64,000 nucleotides of DNA, from assembly GCA_905221605.1 (NCBI GenBank), contig CAJNDS010002094.1:186001-250000 (forward strand). Direction: 5' to 3'. Shown piece by piece: positions 10,001 through 21,784 of this stretch. Position numbers and translations under genes: made by a program. Origin of the DNA: Symbiodinium natans. Taxonomy: Eukaryota > Sar > Dinophyceae > Suessiales > Symbiodiniaceae. A model generated the notes under the pieces. That model was not told where the DNA came from. It did no database searches and worked only from the letters and a program-made list of their open reading frames with translations. The first letter of the stretch is position 1. Each line of letters starts with the position of its first letter.

Positions 10001-13000
10001 GCATGTACCCAAAGCTTATCTGCGAGGTCCTGAGCACATCACTGATCTGACTGAGGGATCATGAAGAATGAAGGATAGACAGATAAACTTCACGACGTCT
10101 TCCGACGTGTCACTGCCATCGGGGTTGACTGGGCCCGCCTGCAGCTGCTCACTGAGCTCATCTGCTTGCCGCGAACCAGGAGCCACGTTGTTCCTGGAAC
10201 TCCATAAGAGCGAGATTTTCATGGCATGGCAGCATTGCTGTTGCTTCACCTGATTGGAAAGGACCGAAGAAACTCTTCCAGGACCTGAGCACAAGAGATG
10301 CGAAGAAACCCATCAACTCACGGGAGTCACGGGAGGCTCGTCCGGGGTCGCCTGGGCCTTGTCATCAGGACGCTGCAGAAATTCCAGAAACCTGTGAAAC
10401 ACCATTCGGCTCAGCAACGGCATGGGGTCTCCATTTGCCAAACGTGTCATAAACATGTCTCCGTCTCTCTTTATCCGCATTTCTAGTTAAGCTGTACTGG
10501 CAGTACTCCACCATCAGACTGACATATCTTCTGAACCACGGCACTACAGGGACTGCAAAGATTACAATCGGATTCAAAGGGCAAGTTCTCGGCTCAGACA
10601 AAGACGATGGTTGAACAAGTGTCTTGGGCCGTTCGGGCTTTGCTGCAGACATCAGGGTATCAGAAGGTTTGGCTGCAGCGGTCTACGGTTCAGGTCTCGG
10701 GTTTGGGCTGCAGCAACAGAGACCTGGCGGCAATATCATTGTTAGCCCTACCAATGACTGTTCAGTGTTGTACTACACGCTGTGTGGGGCCTTCGCTGCA
10801 TGAAGATGAGGTCCTTGCAGTAGCCGCCAGCGTGATCATCCACCTCTGCAGACTCACAATTTGCACATCCTGACACACTGAACCACCTGAAGTGAAAGCT
10901 CTTGTGGCCTCTAGCAGTGCTTCGCGGATCCCCAGCCTCGCCAGGCATCTCATCTGTGCCATTGTGATATAAGCTCTGACATGCTCTGACATTCCTACTG
11001 GTAGCAGGTTTTAAGCATCTCGGTGCTTGGCAGATAGTGACTCACATTCTGCAGCCAAAGGTTCTGGAATGCCTCATAGGCACATGCTCATGTTCACTCT
11101 ACCGCATCAATGAATACATGATCCACATGCGACATACCTTTGCACTTTCACGATCTTGCATGGCAAGTTAAACAGCAGGGCAGGCAACCAGTCACGGAAG
11201 CTGCAACAAGCCTCCTTCGTTTGGCGACTCTCCTTGATGGTGAGTGTGTTCACTTCCTGTGCGGAGCACCGTCGCATTGTAAAGAACCAGGCGGAATTCA
11301 CGGAAGCTGCGCCTCCTCCTTCGCCTCTTCCTCCTCCTGCAGCTGCTCGACTGCTTCATCTTGCTTGTCCTCTGCTGGTGCCTCCCCAGCCTTCGCCAAG
11401 GTGCATATGGTATGGTGAAGCAATGGTACCGAAGATGAGAAGGAAGCCTTTACGCATAGGACTCGGTTCTGTACTTGTGCATGGGCTGAGGAACTGTACT
11501 CTACTTGTTCAAGCAGAATGTAGTTGCCCGGCAGTGGGTTCCAACAAAAATCGCAGGTTAGCCACACCCATCCTTCCATTTTGTTACCCTTCATGGCTCG
11601 CTGCCTCGTCTGCGGCATCACCCTCTGAAGTCGCTGCTGCCTCGGCCGTTTCAGGTGCCTCGGGTGCTGCATCCGCTTCCACCGGGGCTGCCTGCCACAG
11701 AAAGACCCAAGCGACCCATGGCCCATGACCACACAACACCAACGATACCACAAGGAATTTCAAGATCCCCGAACCTCTGGCACTTCCGCTTCTGCCTTTG
11801 CAGCATCCCCAGCTGCCTCTTCAGCTTCCATCATAGGCCTTGTGGAAAAGGGAAAAGGAGGCATGAGGAAGTCGTGCGCTCAGCAGAAAAGCGAAGATTC
11901 CTGTGCCAGAAAGCAATGAGCTCGCGGATTCGCTTCAGGATTGCCTGACCAAGAAGACTTTGATCAGCAGAAAAATGCATGCCCTAAGGGAGGCAACAGA
12001 AGCACAGCAGCGTGAACACGAATGATGGCAGAGGAGAAGGTGCTCTGTCAAACTGCACTACTAGTAGTGCATGTCGTGCCAGTCTCAGGCACTAGTGCAA
12101 CAAAAACACGAAAAACAAATGACCTATTTCGAAGATCCCACCATAAAAACGCAGCAATTTGACGGGCGTGCAGGGATCAGAAGGGAATGAGCACTCCAGC
12201 GATACTCTGGGATACGGTGGGGGGGGGCCCCCCCGGCGAGATTCTCGGTGCGATGCTCAGCCTGCAGGGATACTCTGGGGGGAGGGGGGGAGGTGCGATT
12301 ATCTGGTAGGTATCCCACGGATACTCGGCGGGATTCCCTGCGGAAGTCTGTGCAAGATTCTGATTCTCTGGTGATTCCATCGACGATTACAGGAGAACCA
12401 GGCAAGCAGAACAGCTGAGTGGAAATGTAACAACCCCACTCCAGGGATTGGGACAAAAACACGGAGATTGCACCTCCGGTGCAGGAATGATATCCTCACC
12501 TTCTTCTCCGTCCTGATGGAAGGCTTGAGGGCTGTTCCCTTGCGAATGACAGCTTGGAAAGCTGAACTCCTGCACCAGGATGTCATGAGCGTTGTGGAGA
12601 GGGGTGGAAAGCTTGGTCGCGAAAACCTGTCTTTGCAGAAGACATGGTGAGCAACATGGAACAAGCCAGGGCCATCATGCAGCATCCTCTTGAAATCGCC
12701 ACCTGAGCGCTCTCGAACAACCAGGATTGATCCGCAGCACACTGTGCCGCAGCCAGCTCCTCTGAGAAAGTGAGGGAAAACAGAGACCATGGGCCATAGA
12801 CTCATATAATCGCATATACCAATGTGCGCTTTACCAATTCTCTCGCACGCCCAACAGGCCCGGAACAGCCTCCTCCAAGCCGCGGCAGCGCACGGGCTCG
12901 CTCTCATTCGAGCGCCCTTCTGACATGTCCTGGCACTTGGAACGCCCTCTTGGTCTCTTGCACTACAGTGCAGTGAAGCAACAAAGCTGCAAAGCCATTT
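7060..13000 (-). CDS. Ala/Glu-rich coiled-coil-like gene, many exons, unknown function
   Basis: At least ten minus-strand exon blocks share an acidic, alanine-rich, helical character. Best defined is 12626-12474, flanked by an AG acceptor and a GTGCAA donor and ending EGEDIIPAPE. Upstream, a block ending at 12835 before GTAAAGC reads SEGRSNESEPVRCRGLEEAV. Others are near 11840 (MEAEEAAGDAAKAEAEVPE), 11700 (EADAAPEAPETAEAAA), 11400 (EDKQDEAVEQLQEEEEAKEE), 10180 (RQADELSEQLQAG), 9832 (FWEEKASAQLRLAHKLQ), 9210 (QLSEIQKVAFKSLVQAREIA), 9062 (KTLAPKESQDQIDG), 8712 (VDNEKVRKMREEFEGATAE), 8490 (KSLHQRFKELEQAWGRSA) and 8040 (RFEQQVHSLNKRWCERQEVE). Coiled-coil-like segments and low-complexity Ala/Glu linkers suggest a structural protein. 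One gene or two adjacent genes cannot be told apart by eye. Confidence 0.6.
9079..9096. repeat. Long G run inside or beside an exon
   Basis: An uninterrupted G run lies just upstream, on the plus strand, of the exon reading QKVAFKSLVQAREIAEAAL. On the minus strand it would encode polyproline if exonic. A donor GTGAGT immediately after it on the minus strand makes an exon-end position plausible. Confidence 0.7.
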
Positions 13001-13252
13001 AAATGAACTGGCGTGCTGCTCCTCCTTTTGCACGGCCTCCAGCACTGCGGCCTGACAAACCAAGCGTGGGGCGCTAGAGAAAAACTTCGGTGCCTCTTAT
13101 TCAAGTGTTCAGAGGGCGAACAGCGAACAAAATGCACGTTGCGTAGGATTACATAGGCACGCAGAAGTGGGGCAAAGCGATGGAGTATCGAAGGGGGCAG
13201 GAGGGGACAAGGCCTCAAAATGCCTCAAAGAACGCCGTGGTGTTGGCATCTG

Positions 13253-13564
13253 TTACTGGTCCCAGTAGTAATCTCCGCCCTTCTTGTTGGTGGACTGTGC
13301 AACTCCTATAACTACACCGCCCTGTTGCACATGCTTTGCTGATGCTTTCCTGTAGGTATGACAAGGCCGCACAAAGAAGACCCTTCGTGCGATGGTTGTG
13401 CCGCCTCTTGCCTGAAGCCCAGAAGGGGGGCAGGGGGATCTAGGGATAGGGATAGGTCGACTCGACGTGCGAGGAGGATGTCCACAACCATGCCTCTGAG
13501 CACATGGAACGAAGAATCGACCCCGCCCGGAGAGGATGAATGACCCAAGGTGCCAGCTCCACAA
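13253..13564 (-). CDS. Possible exon, unknown
   Basis: Overlapping minus frames are open, one containing LRGMVVDILLARRVDLSLSL. There is no recognised domain and no confident splice site. From 13,565 to 14,300 I see nothing that can be assigned. Confidence 0.2.
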   Translation of the reverse strand: MWSWHLGSFILSGRGRFFVPCAQRHGCGHPPRTSSRPIPIPRSPCPPSGLQARGGTTIARRVFFVRPCHTYRKASAKHVQQGGVVIGVAQSTNKKGGDYYWDQ

Positions 13565-14303
13565 GTGCTCTGCCTAAAACAACGGGCTGACTGTCTGGAA
13601 AATCAGGAAGGCATCAACGGCATCAGCACTGGAAGACTCAGACGAGTTCAAGCTCCATGTGCTTACTTCCTACGACCACAGTTTGTTGTGAGGCTAGTTG
13701 CTGCTCGGGATCGGAACCCTGGGTTGCTTTGCATGGCCTTAACTTAGCACGACAAGTGCAATCCAACGACTGCAAAAAGAGTGCAGCAAAAAGATTGCGA
13801 TAGGTAAACATGTGTAAGCATACATATACACATGCGCAGCATGCTCATAGTAACTGCTCTTTGCAAACGTGGCTGCTACAGTAGCTCGCTCCCAAAAATC
13901 ATCAATCACCCCTTTTCATGGAGTGGCTGTTTCAGAAACAAAGATAGGACCGGAATTTCCGTGGAGTATGTTTCCAAGTCTCTACACGAACAATACTGCC
14001 GCTGGTCCGTGAAGAACTGACTTCTATCACTGGCTTCAACATAAGCCGACTTACTACAACTACTTGCAAACTACACAAATCCACGCACGCGGGGTTTTAA
14101 AGTTTAGGCTTCTCGACACACTCACACGAAACGTATTGCACCCGCCCTCAGCTAAGAAAACTGATTGCCGAAATGTACCTGGGGTGTTGTGAGAAGAGTC
14201 GTGCTCTCAGGCTTGCCACTGAAGCTCGGAACGAACGTCTGGTGGGTCGTTCTCAAAGTTGTGGTCCCTTGTTGGCTTCCCCAAATATGCTGTAACCGGA
14301 ACC

Positions 14304-14575
14304 CTAAAAGCGAGCGGCCAGCTCATCGCGCATGATCGTGTCAAGAGAAGTATTGTGCTCAGGGAGGTCACAGTCAGACAAGTGGGTTCCATCGCGCAAA
14401 GTCTTCTGATGTCCTACACCAAAACATAGGCGGGCAGCACTGGATGAAAAGAGATGGTTTACACCCAACCAATCCTGCTTTCGGGGATCTACCTTGGGAT
14501 GCTGTAATTTGGGCATCTGACTTCTCGACCTTCAGGGGCGGGGCCCCTTGAAAATGCAAACGATGTTGTCCGCAA
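14304..14575 (-). pseudogene. Degenerate ubiquitin-like domain
   Basis: On the minus strand the order of ubiquitin landmarks is kept but spread over shifted frames. First comes IVCIFKG (like the MQIFVKT start), then, one frame over, PLKVEKSD (like ITLEVEPSD). Next, again shifted, is ARLCFGVGHQKTLRDG (like QRLIFAGKQLEDG), continuing LSDCDLPEHNTSL (like LSDYNIQKESTL). The frame stops at ARF with no Arg-Gly-Gly end, so it could not be conjugated as ubiquitin. Two frame changes favour a pseudogene; a short unrecognised intron is the alternative. The similarity is from motif memory, not an alignment. Confidence 0.45.
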
Positions 14576-15078
14576 GCTTTGAACAGGTCAAGATGATGTC
14601 ATGCGATCTGGCAGTGCCAGGCCAAGCTTCCACGTGTTTTCGCTGAGTTGACCCTGAGATGCCCTGAGGGAAGTGACAGGTCATAATGCTGCGGGGGAAC
14701 TGCAATTCAATACTGGCAACCATGACTCCAGCCACACTGCGGCTCTATGTGCAATAGCACTTTTTCTTGTTTGGGGGGAGGGCGGGGGGACTGGCACAAG
14801 CATCACCGACTCTACATCGGCTGCATCGTTGGAAATCCTAGAAAACAGGAAGAGCAACCACGCACCAGGGCACCAGGAGCGAGCACCCATGCTAAAAGCC
14901 TCCCCTTTGCCTCACCCCAGATTTTCGCTTTTGTTTTCGGCTTCCGGGCTTCCGTCCACGCAAGTTCAACTCCTTCTACAGCAGGTCAATACTGTATTCT
15001 TTCAGTAGATCAGATGTGGCCTCATCTGGATGGCGCAATCGGATAATGCGCACCTGGGCGCAGATCGATCTAGAACGG

Positions 15079-15720
15079 TACAGTTACAGCCTCAGGAACT
15101 CCTCGCAGCTCAAGGGCCAAAAAGTCAACTCCTTCGGCTTAGGCCAGAGCAGGCGGAGCGAATTCTGGATCAAAGTCTGCCTGCAACAATACACTGTCAA
15201 CAGTTTGTCCGGCTGAGCCTGCAGTACCACGAGGCCTTCTCTGCAGCCTTTGCCAACTCGCGTTCCTGCAACCAGGTAGTGCCAGCATTTTCTTCACAAA
15301 GTCTCAATGGCACATTCTAGCGGGATCTGGCCTTGGTGTGCTTTGTGCTTGAAAGATGCTTTTCACTCATAGTCGGCATATCACTACTCTCAAGCCGTTC
15401 CCTTCCCTTCCTCCCCCGCACCCCCCGCCCCAGGGCATTTGGGTTCGGAAACTTTACGAACATGAATGCCTTGAGCCTCTGCCTGTTGCAGGTTGCATGG
15501 TCCTGAAACGCAGTACACTATTTGCGATGAGGAAACTGCACGGGAGGGTGTTGAGTGTGGCTTGACAACTTGGGTAAGCCATGTGGGCCTTGGAGATGGC
15601 ACATTCTCCATTCAAAGCCTCTAGGCCTAGAAAACTGGCGAGGCGACTGCTCCCATTACAGAAACCGTGGAGAAGAGAGCACCGACAAGACTTTAAAGAC
15701 GCGCTGAAGCCGGTCATGTC
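15079..15720 (-). CDS. Exon fragments, unknown gene
   Basis: Three minus-strand blocks look coding. One at about 15275-15225 starts after TTGCAG and reads ERELAKAAEKASWYC, apparently ending at a GC-type donor. One at about 15185-15080 reads ADFDPEFAPPAL then GVDFLALELRGVPEAV. One at about 15720-15590 contains FLGLEALNGECAI. They may be upstream exons of the 7-13 kb gene or a separate gene. From 15.8 to 16.3 kb all minus frames are open, but none stands out. Confidence 0.3.
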
Positions 15721-16302
15721 ATGGCCGGCTTCTGGGCACGGCCAAATCTCGCATCAAGTTTGCTGCTGCGCACCTACGAAAAACTTCCAAGCATAGACCC
15801 TGCGAGCCCATGTCAATGCTAACATCACAATGCCAAAGCTTCAGTATACATGGCTCTACACTCTGCACGTCTCCACGGCGTTGCCGCATTACTGCCAGAT
15901 GCTAAACTCTGCAAATTCTGCGCATCACGACCCGATCGTACATCGCAGATGCTGGTGCCTCAGCCTTGACCACAGGCGTTGCCGAGCTACCCTCTGTCCA
16001 AAACGGCGCCAGTAGGGATCCCAGTCGAGCCTGGTGGACACGGCGAAACTTGCGGGCTGCTGGTGGCTCGAGCGCAGCTCGCCTGATGGTTGTCTTCCGA
16101 ATCCTGAATCTGCAGCAGGGAGGAGGTGAAGCCCTGCAGGGCCGCCTTGCCGAAAGGCACATCATTGAATCATGCTCCTGAACCGGAGGCTCCGGTGGTC
16201 TCCGCCTCCCAGCTTGCGAGCTGCCGCAGATCCGTGGGATATCCCAGCAGCAAGATACCCTTCGGCCTGGCAACAGAATCAGATGCAGAATTTTGACAGG
16301 TG

Positions 16303-16375
16303 GAGGGGGGGGGGGAAGGGGAGGGGGGAAGGGGAGGGGGGAAGGGGAGGGGGGAAGGGGAGGGGGGAAGGGGGT
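16303..16375. repeat. G-rich tandem repeat (GGGGAGGGGGGAA-like)
   Basis: A 13-nt purine unit is repeated about five times directly outside the left 34-nt terminal repeat. Each unit carries G runs of four to six, so G-quadruplex formation is possible. Confidence 0.9.
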
Positions 16376-16380
16376 GGGTG

Positions 16381-16414
16381 GCTTAAATAGGGTCTATTTG
16401 GAAGCTGAGACTCG
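16381..16414 (+). repeat. Left terminal inverted repeat, 34 nt
   Basis: Identical to the reverse complement of 24869-24902. The related word TTGGAAGCTGAGA recurs at about 16454. Confidence 0.85.
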
Positions 16415-16499
16415 GGTTTTTAGACTAACCAATGCGTCTCCACGAGAGCATTCTTGGAAGCTGAGAGTGGTGTTTTTGTGTGGTAGATACAAAGGAAAG

Positions 16500-19400
16500 G
16501 GCATAAGAAAGTAGCGAAAGGAGCTCCTCAATTCCCTTCCTTATCTCCTATGCTCTTTTCCTTATTCATTGCAACAGGAGAAATCAGGAAAAGGGCCTCC
16601 ATTCCCCTCTTGTTCTTCCTTTCTTGTGTTTTTGTCATTTAAAGGGGAACGGGAGAAGAGAAGGGAAAGAGAAGGAGACAGGAGAGATAAAAGGAAGACA
16701 ATTTTAATGGGAAGAGCCAAGAAAAGAATAGAAAAAGATGAACAAAGAAGATGGAGAGACAAAACAAGGCGCAAAGAAAATGGCACTCTTCTTTATCTAT
16801 CCTCTCTCCCTTCTCTCTCCCTTCCCTCTTTCTTTTCGAAACAGAAAAACGAAAAAGGAAGAACTTGAAAAGGAGAAGGGTAAGGAAAAGAGCAGAAGAG
16901 ACAGGCCGAAAAGAGGGATATGATGAAGTATGGGCAATGTCCACGCGCAAGGAGTCACCCTCTGCTTACCCTTCCACTGCTTTATCATACAAGTTCCTTT
17001 CTTGTGTTATATTAGTTAAAAGGTAACAGAAGGAGAGAAGGGCAAGGGAAGTGAGAGAGGAGAGACAACAAGGAGGCCATTTGAATTTTCTGGAGGGGTA
17101 CTGAAAAGAAGAGAAGACACAATAAACAAGGAGACGGATAGCACTCTTCTTTATCTATCATCTCTCCCTTCCTTGTCTCTCGCTTTTCCCTCTATAATTA
17201 AAAAAATAGGTGCCCTCTCCCTCTTCAGGAAGCCCCCTTGCCCTTATTTTGCTAGCTTTCTGAAACGACAAGGAAAACAACACATAGAAAGAGAGGAAAG
17301 GGAATGAAACAATAGGCAGTGGAGCTCTTCAGTGTCTTTACCTATCTCTTTTCTTCTTTTTCTTTTTCATTCAATAAGGAAAAGAAGCTTCCTTTGGTGT
17401 GATTTTGAGATTTAAAAGAGAACAAGAGAAGAGAAGGGAGAGAGAAAGGAGAGAGGAGAGATCAAAAGGAAACAATTTTCATGGGAAGAGCAATGACAAT
17501 CATGGAAGAGAAATGAAGACAGGAGAGGGAGGTGCAAAATCAGGCAAAGAGAAGATGGTGCTCGTTTTCTTCTTTCCTCTCTTTCTTATCTTTCCCTTTC
17601 AAATAAAAAACAAAAGGAAGAACAATGAACATGTAAAGGAACCCATTTTCTTTTTTCCGCTTGGGAACAAGGAAAAGAACAGAGGCGATAGGGCGAGAGG
17701 AGGGATTTGCTGCAGCGTGGGGAGGGTCTACGGACAAGGAGCCAACCCCGCTCACTTTCCCCATCCATTGGAAAAGAAAGGAACATGGCCTCCATTCCCC
17801 TCTTGTTCTTCCTTTCTTGCGTTTTTGTCATTTAAAGGGGAACAGGAGAAGAGAAGGGAGAGAGAAGGAGAGAGGAGAGACAAAAGGATTGCATTGTTAA
17901 TGGGAAGAGCAAAGAAAAGAATAGAAGAGAGATGAATAGAGAAGAGGGAGAGACAAAACAAGGCGCAGAGAAGATGGCACTCACTCTTTATCTATCCTCT
18001 CTTCCTTATCTCTCCCTGCCATCTTTCTTTTCGAAATAAGAAAACAAAAAGGAAGAACTATGAGAAGGAGAAGGGTAAGGACAAGAGCAGAAGAGACAGG
18101 CCGAAAAGAGGGATATGATGAAGTATGGGCAAGGACCACGCGCAAGGAGTCACCCTCTGCTTACCCTTCCACTGCTTTATCATACAAGTTCCTTTCTTGT
18201 GTTATATTCGTTAAAAGGTAACAGAAGGAGAGAAGGGCAAGGGAAGTGAGAGAGGAGAGACAACAAGGAGGCCATTTGAATTTTCTGGAGGGGTACTGGA
18301 AAGAAGAGAAGACACAATAAACAAGGAGACGGATAGCACTCTTCTTTATCTATCATCTCTCCCTTCCTTGTCTCTCGCTTTTCCCTCTATAATTAAAAAA
18401 ATAGGTGCCCTCTCTCCTCTTCAGGAAGCCCCCTTGCCCTTATTTTGCTAGCTTTCTGAAACGACAAGGAAAACAACACATAGAAAGAGAGGAAAGGGAA
18501 TGAAACAATAGGCAGTGGAGCTCTTCAGTGTCTTTACCTATCTCTTTTCTTCTTTTTCTTTTTCATTCAATAAGGAAAAGAAGCTTCCTTTGGTGTGATT
18601 TTGAGATTTAAAAGAGAACAAGAGAAGAGAAGGGAGAGAGAAAGGAGAGAGGAGAGATCAAAAGGAAACAATTTTCATGGGAAGAGCAATGATAGTCATG
18701 GAAGAGAAATGAAGACAGGAGAGGGAGGTGCAAAATCAGGCAAAGAGAAGATGGTGCTCGTTTTCTTCTTTCCTCTCTTTCTTATCTTTCCCTTTCAAAT
18801 AAAAAACAAAAGGAAGAACAATGAACATGTAAAGGAACCCATTTTCTTTTTTCCGCTTGGGAACAAGGAAAAGAACAGAGGCGATAGGGCGAGAGGAGGG
18901 ATTTGCTGCAGCGTGGGGAGGGTCTACGGACAAGGAGCCAACCCCGCTCACTTTCCCCATCCATTGGAAAAGAAAGGAACATGGCCTCCATTCCCTCTTG
19001 TTCTTCCTTTCTTGTGTTTTTGTCATTTGAAGGGGAACAGGAGAAGAGAAGGGAGAGAGAAGGAGACAGGAGAGATAAACGGAAGACAATTTTAATGGGA
19101 AGAGCCAAGAAAAGAATAGAAGAGAGATGAACAAAGAAGATGGAGAGACAAAACAAGGCGCGAAGAAAATGGCACTCTTCTTTATCTATCCTCTCTCTCT
19201 TCTCTCTCCTTTCCCTCTTTCTTTTCGAAACAGAAAAACTAAAAAGGAAGAACTTGAAAAGGAGAAGGGTAAGGAAAAGAGCACAAGAGACAGGCCGAAA
19301 AGAGGGATATGATGACGTATGGGCAAGGTCCACGCGCAAGGAGTCACCCTCTGCTTGCCCTTCCACTGCTTTATCATACAAGTTCCTTTCTTGTGTTATA

Positions 19401-21722
19401 TTAGTTAAAAGGTAACAGAAGGAGAGAAGGGCAAGGGAAGTGAGAGAGGAGAGACAACAAGGAGGCCATTTGAATTTTCTGGAGGGGTACTGAAAAGAAG
19501 AGAAGACACAATAAACAAGGAGACGGATAGCACTCTTCTTTATCTATCATCTCTCCCTTCCTTGTCTCTCGCTTTTCCCTCTATAATTAAAAAATAGGTG
19601 CCCTCTCTCCTCTTCAGGAAGCCCCCTTGCCCTTATTTTGCTAGCTTTCTGAAACGACAAGGAAAACAACACATAGAAAGAGAGGAAAGGGAATGAAACA
19701 ATAGGCAGTGGAGCTCTTCAGTGTCTTTACCTATCTCTTTTCTTCTTTTTCTTTTTCATTCAATAAGGAAAAGAAGCTTCCTTTGGTGTGATTTTGAGAT
19801 TTAAAAGAGAACAAGAGAAGAGAAGGGAGAGAGAAAGGAGAGAGGAGAGATCAAAAGGAAACAATTTTCATGGGAAGAGCAATGAAAATCATGGAAGAGA
19901 AATGAAGACAGGAGAGGGAGGTGCAAAATCAGGCAAAGAGAAGATGGTGCTCGTTTTCTTCTTTCCTCTCTTTCTTATCTTTCCCTTTCAAACAAAAAAC
20001 AAAAGGAAGAACAATGAACATGTAAAGGAACCCATTTTCTTTTTCCGTTTGGGAACAAGGAAAAGAACAGAGGCGATAGGGCGAGAGGAGGGGATTTGCT
20101 GCAGCGTGGGGAGGGTCTACGGACAAGGAGCCAACCCGCTCACTTTCCCATCCATTGGAAAAGAAAGGAACATGGCCTCCATTCCCCTCTTGTTCTTCCT
20201 TTCTTGCGTTTTTGTCATTTAAAGGGGAACAGGAGAAGAGAAGGGAGAGAGAAGGAGAGAGGAGAGACAAAAGGATTGCATTGTTAATGGGAAGAGCAAA
20301 GAAAAGAATAGAAGAGAGATGAATAGAGAAGAGGGAGAGACAAAACAAGGCGCAGAGAAGATGGCACTCACTCTTTATCTATCCTCTCTTCCTTATCTCT
20401 CCCTGCCATCTTTCTTTTCGAAATAAGAAAACAAAAAGGAAGAACTATGAGAAGGAGAAGGGTAAGGAAAGGAACAGAAGAGATAGGCCGAGAGGAGGGG
20501 TATGATGAAGTATGCTTACCCTTCCACTGCCTTATCATACAAGTTCCTTTCTTGTGGTTTATCAGTCAGAAGGAAACAGAAGGAGAGAAGGGAAAGGGAA
20601 GTGAGAGGAGATAACAAGGATGCCATTTTTCTGGAAGCGCAACTGTACCGGAATGTGGCCACAACAAGCAGGCCAGGGAGGCTCAGGCGGGGCAAGTCTC
20701 TCCCTAATTAGAAAAAATCAACCTTGCTATTCACAGGTAGGCGCCCTTCTTCCTCTTCAGGAAATCGCCTTTCCCTTATTTTGTTATTTTGCTTTTTGAA
20801 GCGAATAAGAAAAACAACAAATAAGAAGAGAAGACAGGGAATGACTAGGTAAAGAGAGGAGCTTTTCAATTTCCTCCCTATCTCTTATGTTACTTTTCCT
20901 TCTTGGGCGGGTGTCCTTTTTTCTTCCTTGAAGATGCAGAAAACTATCAAAAAGGACACCCGTTCCATCGCCCACAATTCCCTTCCTTATCTCCTATGCT
21001 CTTTTCCTTATTCATTGCAACAGGAGAATTCAGGAAAAGGGCCTCCATTCCCCTCTTGTTCTTCCTTTCTTGTGTTTTTGTCATTTAAAGGGGAACAGGA
21101 GAAGAGAAGGCAAAGAGAAGGAGAGAGGAGAGATAAAAGGAACACAATGCTAATGGGAAGAGCCAAGAAAAGAATAGAAGAGAGATGAACAAAGAAGATG
21201 GAGAGACAAAACAAGGCGCAAAGAAGATGGCACTCTTCTTTATCTATCCTCTCTCCCTTCTCTCTCCCTTCCCTCTTTCTTATCGAAACAGAAAACGAAA
21301 AAGGAAGAACTTGAAAAGGAGAAGGGTAAGGACAAGAGCAGAAGAGACAGGCCAAAAAGAGGAATATGATGAACTGAAAAGAAGAGAAGACACAATAAAC
21401 AAGGAGACGGATAGCACTCTTCTTTATCTATCATCTCTCCCTTCCTTGTCTCTCGCTTTTCCCTCTATAATTAAAAAAATAGGTGCCCTCTCTCCTCTTC
21501 AGGAAGCCCCCTTGCCCTTATTTTGCTAGCTTTCTGAAACGACAAGGAAAACAACACATAGAAAGAAAGGAAAAGGAATGAAACAATAGGCAGTGGAGCT
21601 CTTCAGTGTCTTTACCTATCTCTTTTCTTCTTTTTCTTTTTCATTCAATAAGGAAAAGAAGCTTCCTTTGGTCCTTTGGTGTGATTTTGAGATTTAAAAG
21701 AGAACAAGAGAAGAGAAGGGAG
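16500..21722. repeat. Purine/pyrimidine-biased satellite, unit about 1.19 kb
   Basis: Landmarks recur at regular distance. GATTTTGAGATTTAAAAG occurs at about 17401, 18597 and 19790 (spacing 1196 and 1193) and again at about 21683 in a rearranged, shortened copy. AGTTCCTTTCTTGTG occurs near 16991, 18187, 19380 and 20540. Copies differ by scattered substitutions and small indels. Each unit alternates long GA-rich and CT-rich blocks. The many Arg/Lys/Glu- or Phe/Leu/Ser-rich open frames repeat with the unit and are composition artefacts. Confidence 0.92.
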
Positions 21723-21784
21723 ACCCGGGCTCGTAATTTAGTATTGAGGGGCAGGCCCGGGCTCGTGATTTAGCATCGGGGAAT

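Noticed and set aside
17399-20348. Lys/Arg/Glu-rich and Phe/Leu/Ser-rich frames up to 199 codons
   Set aside because: They recur with each satellite unit, change length with indels and only reflect purine/pyrimidine bias.
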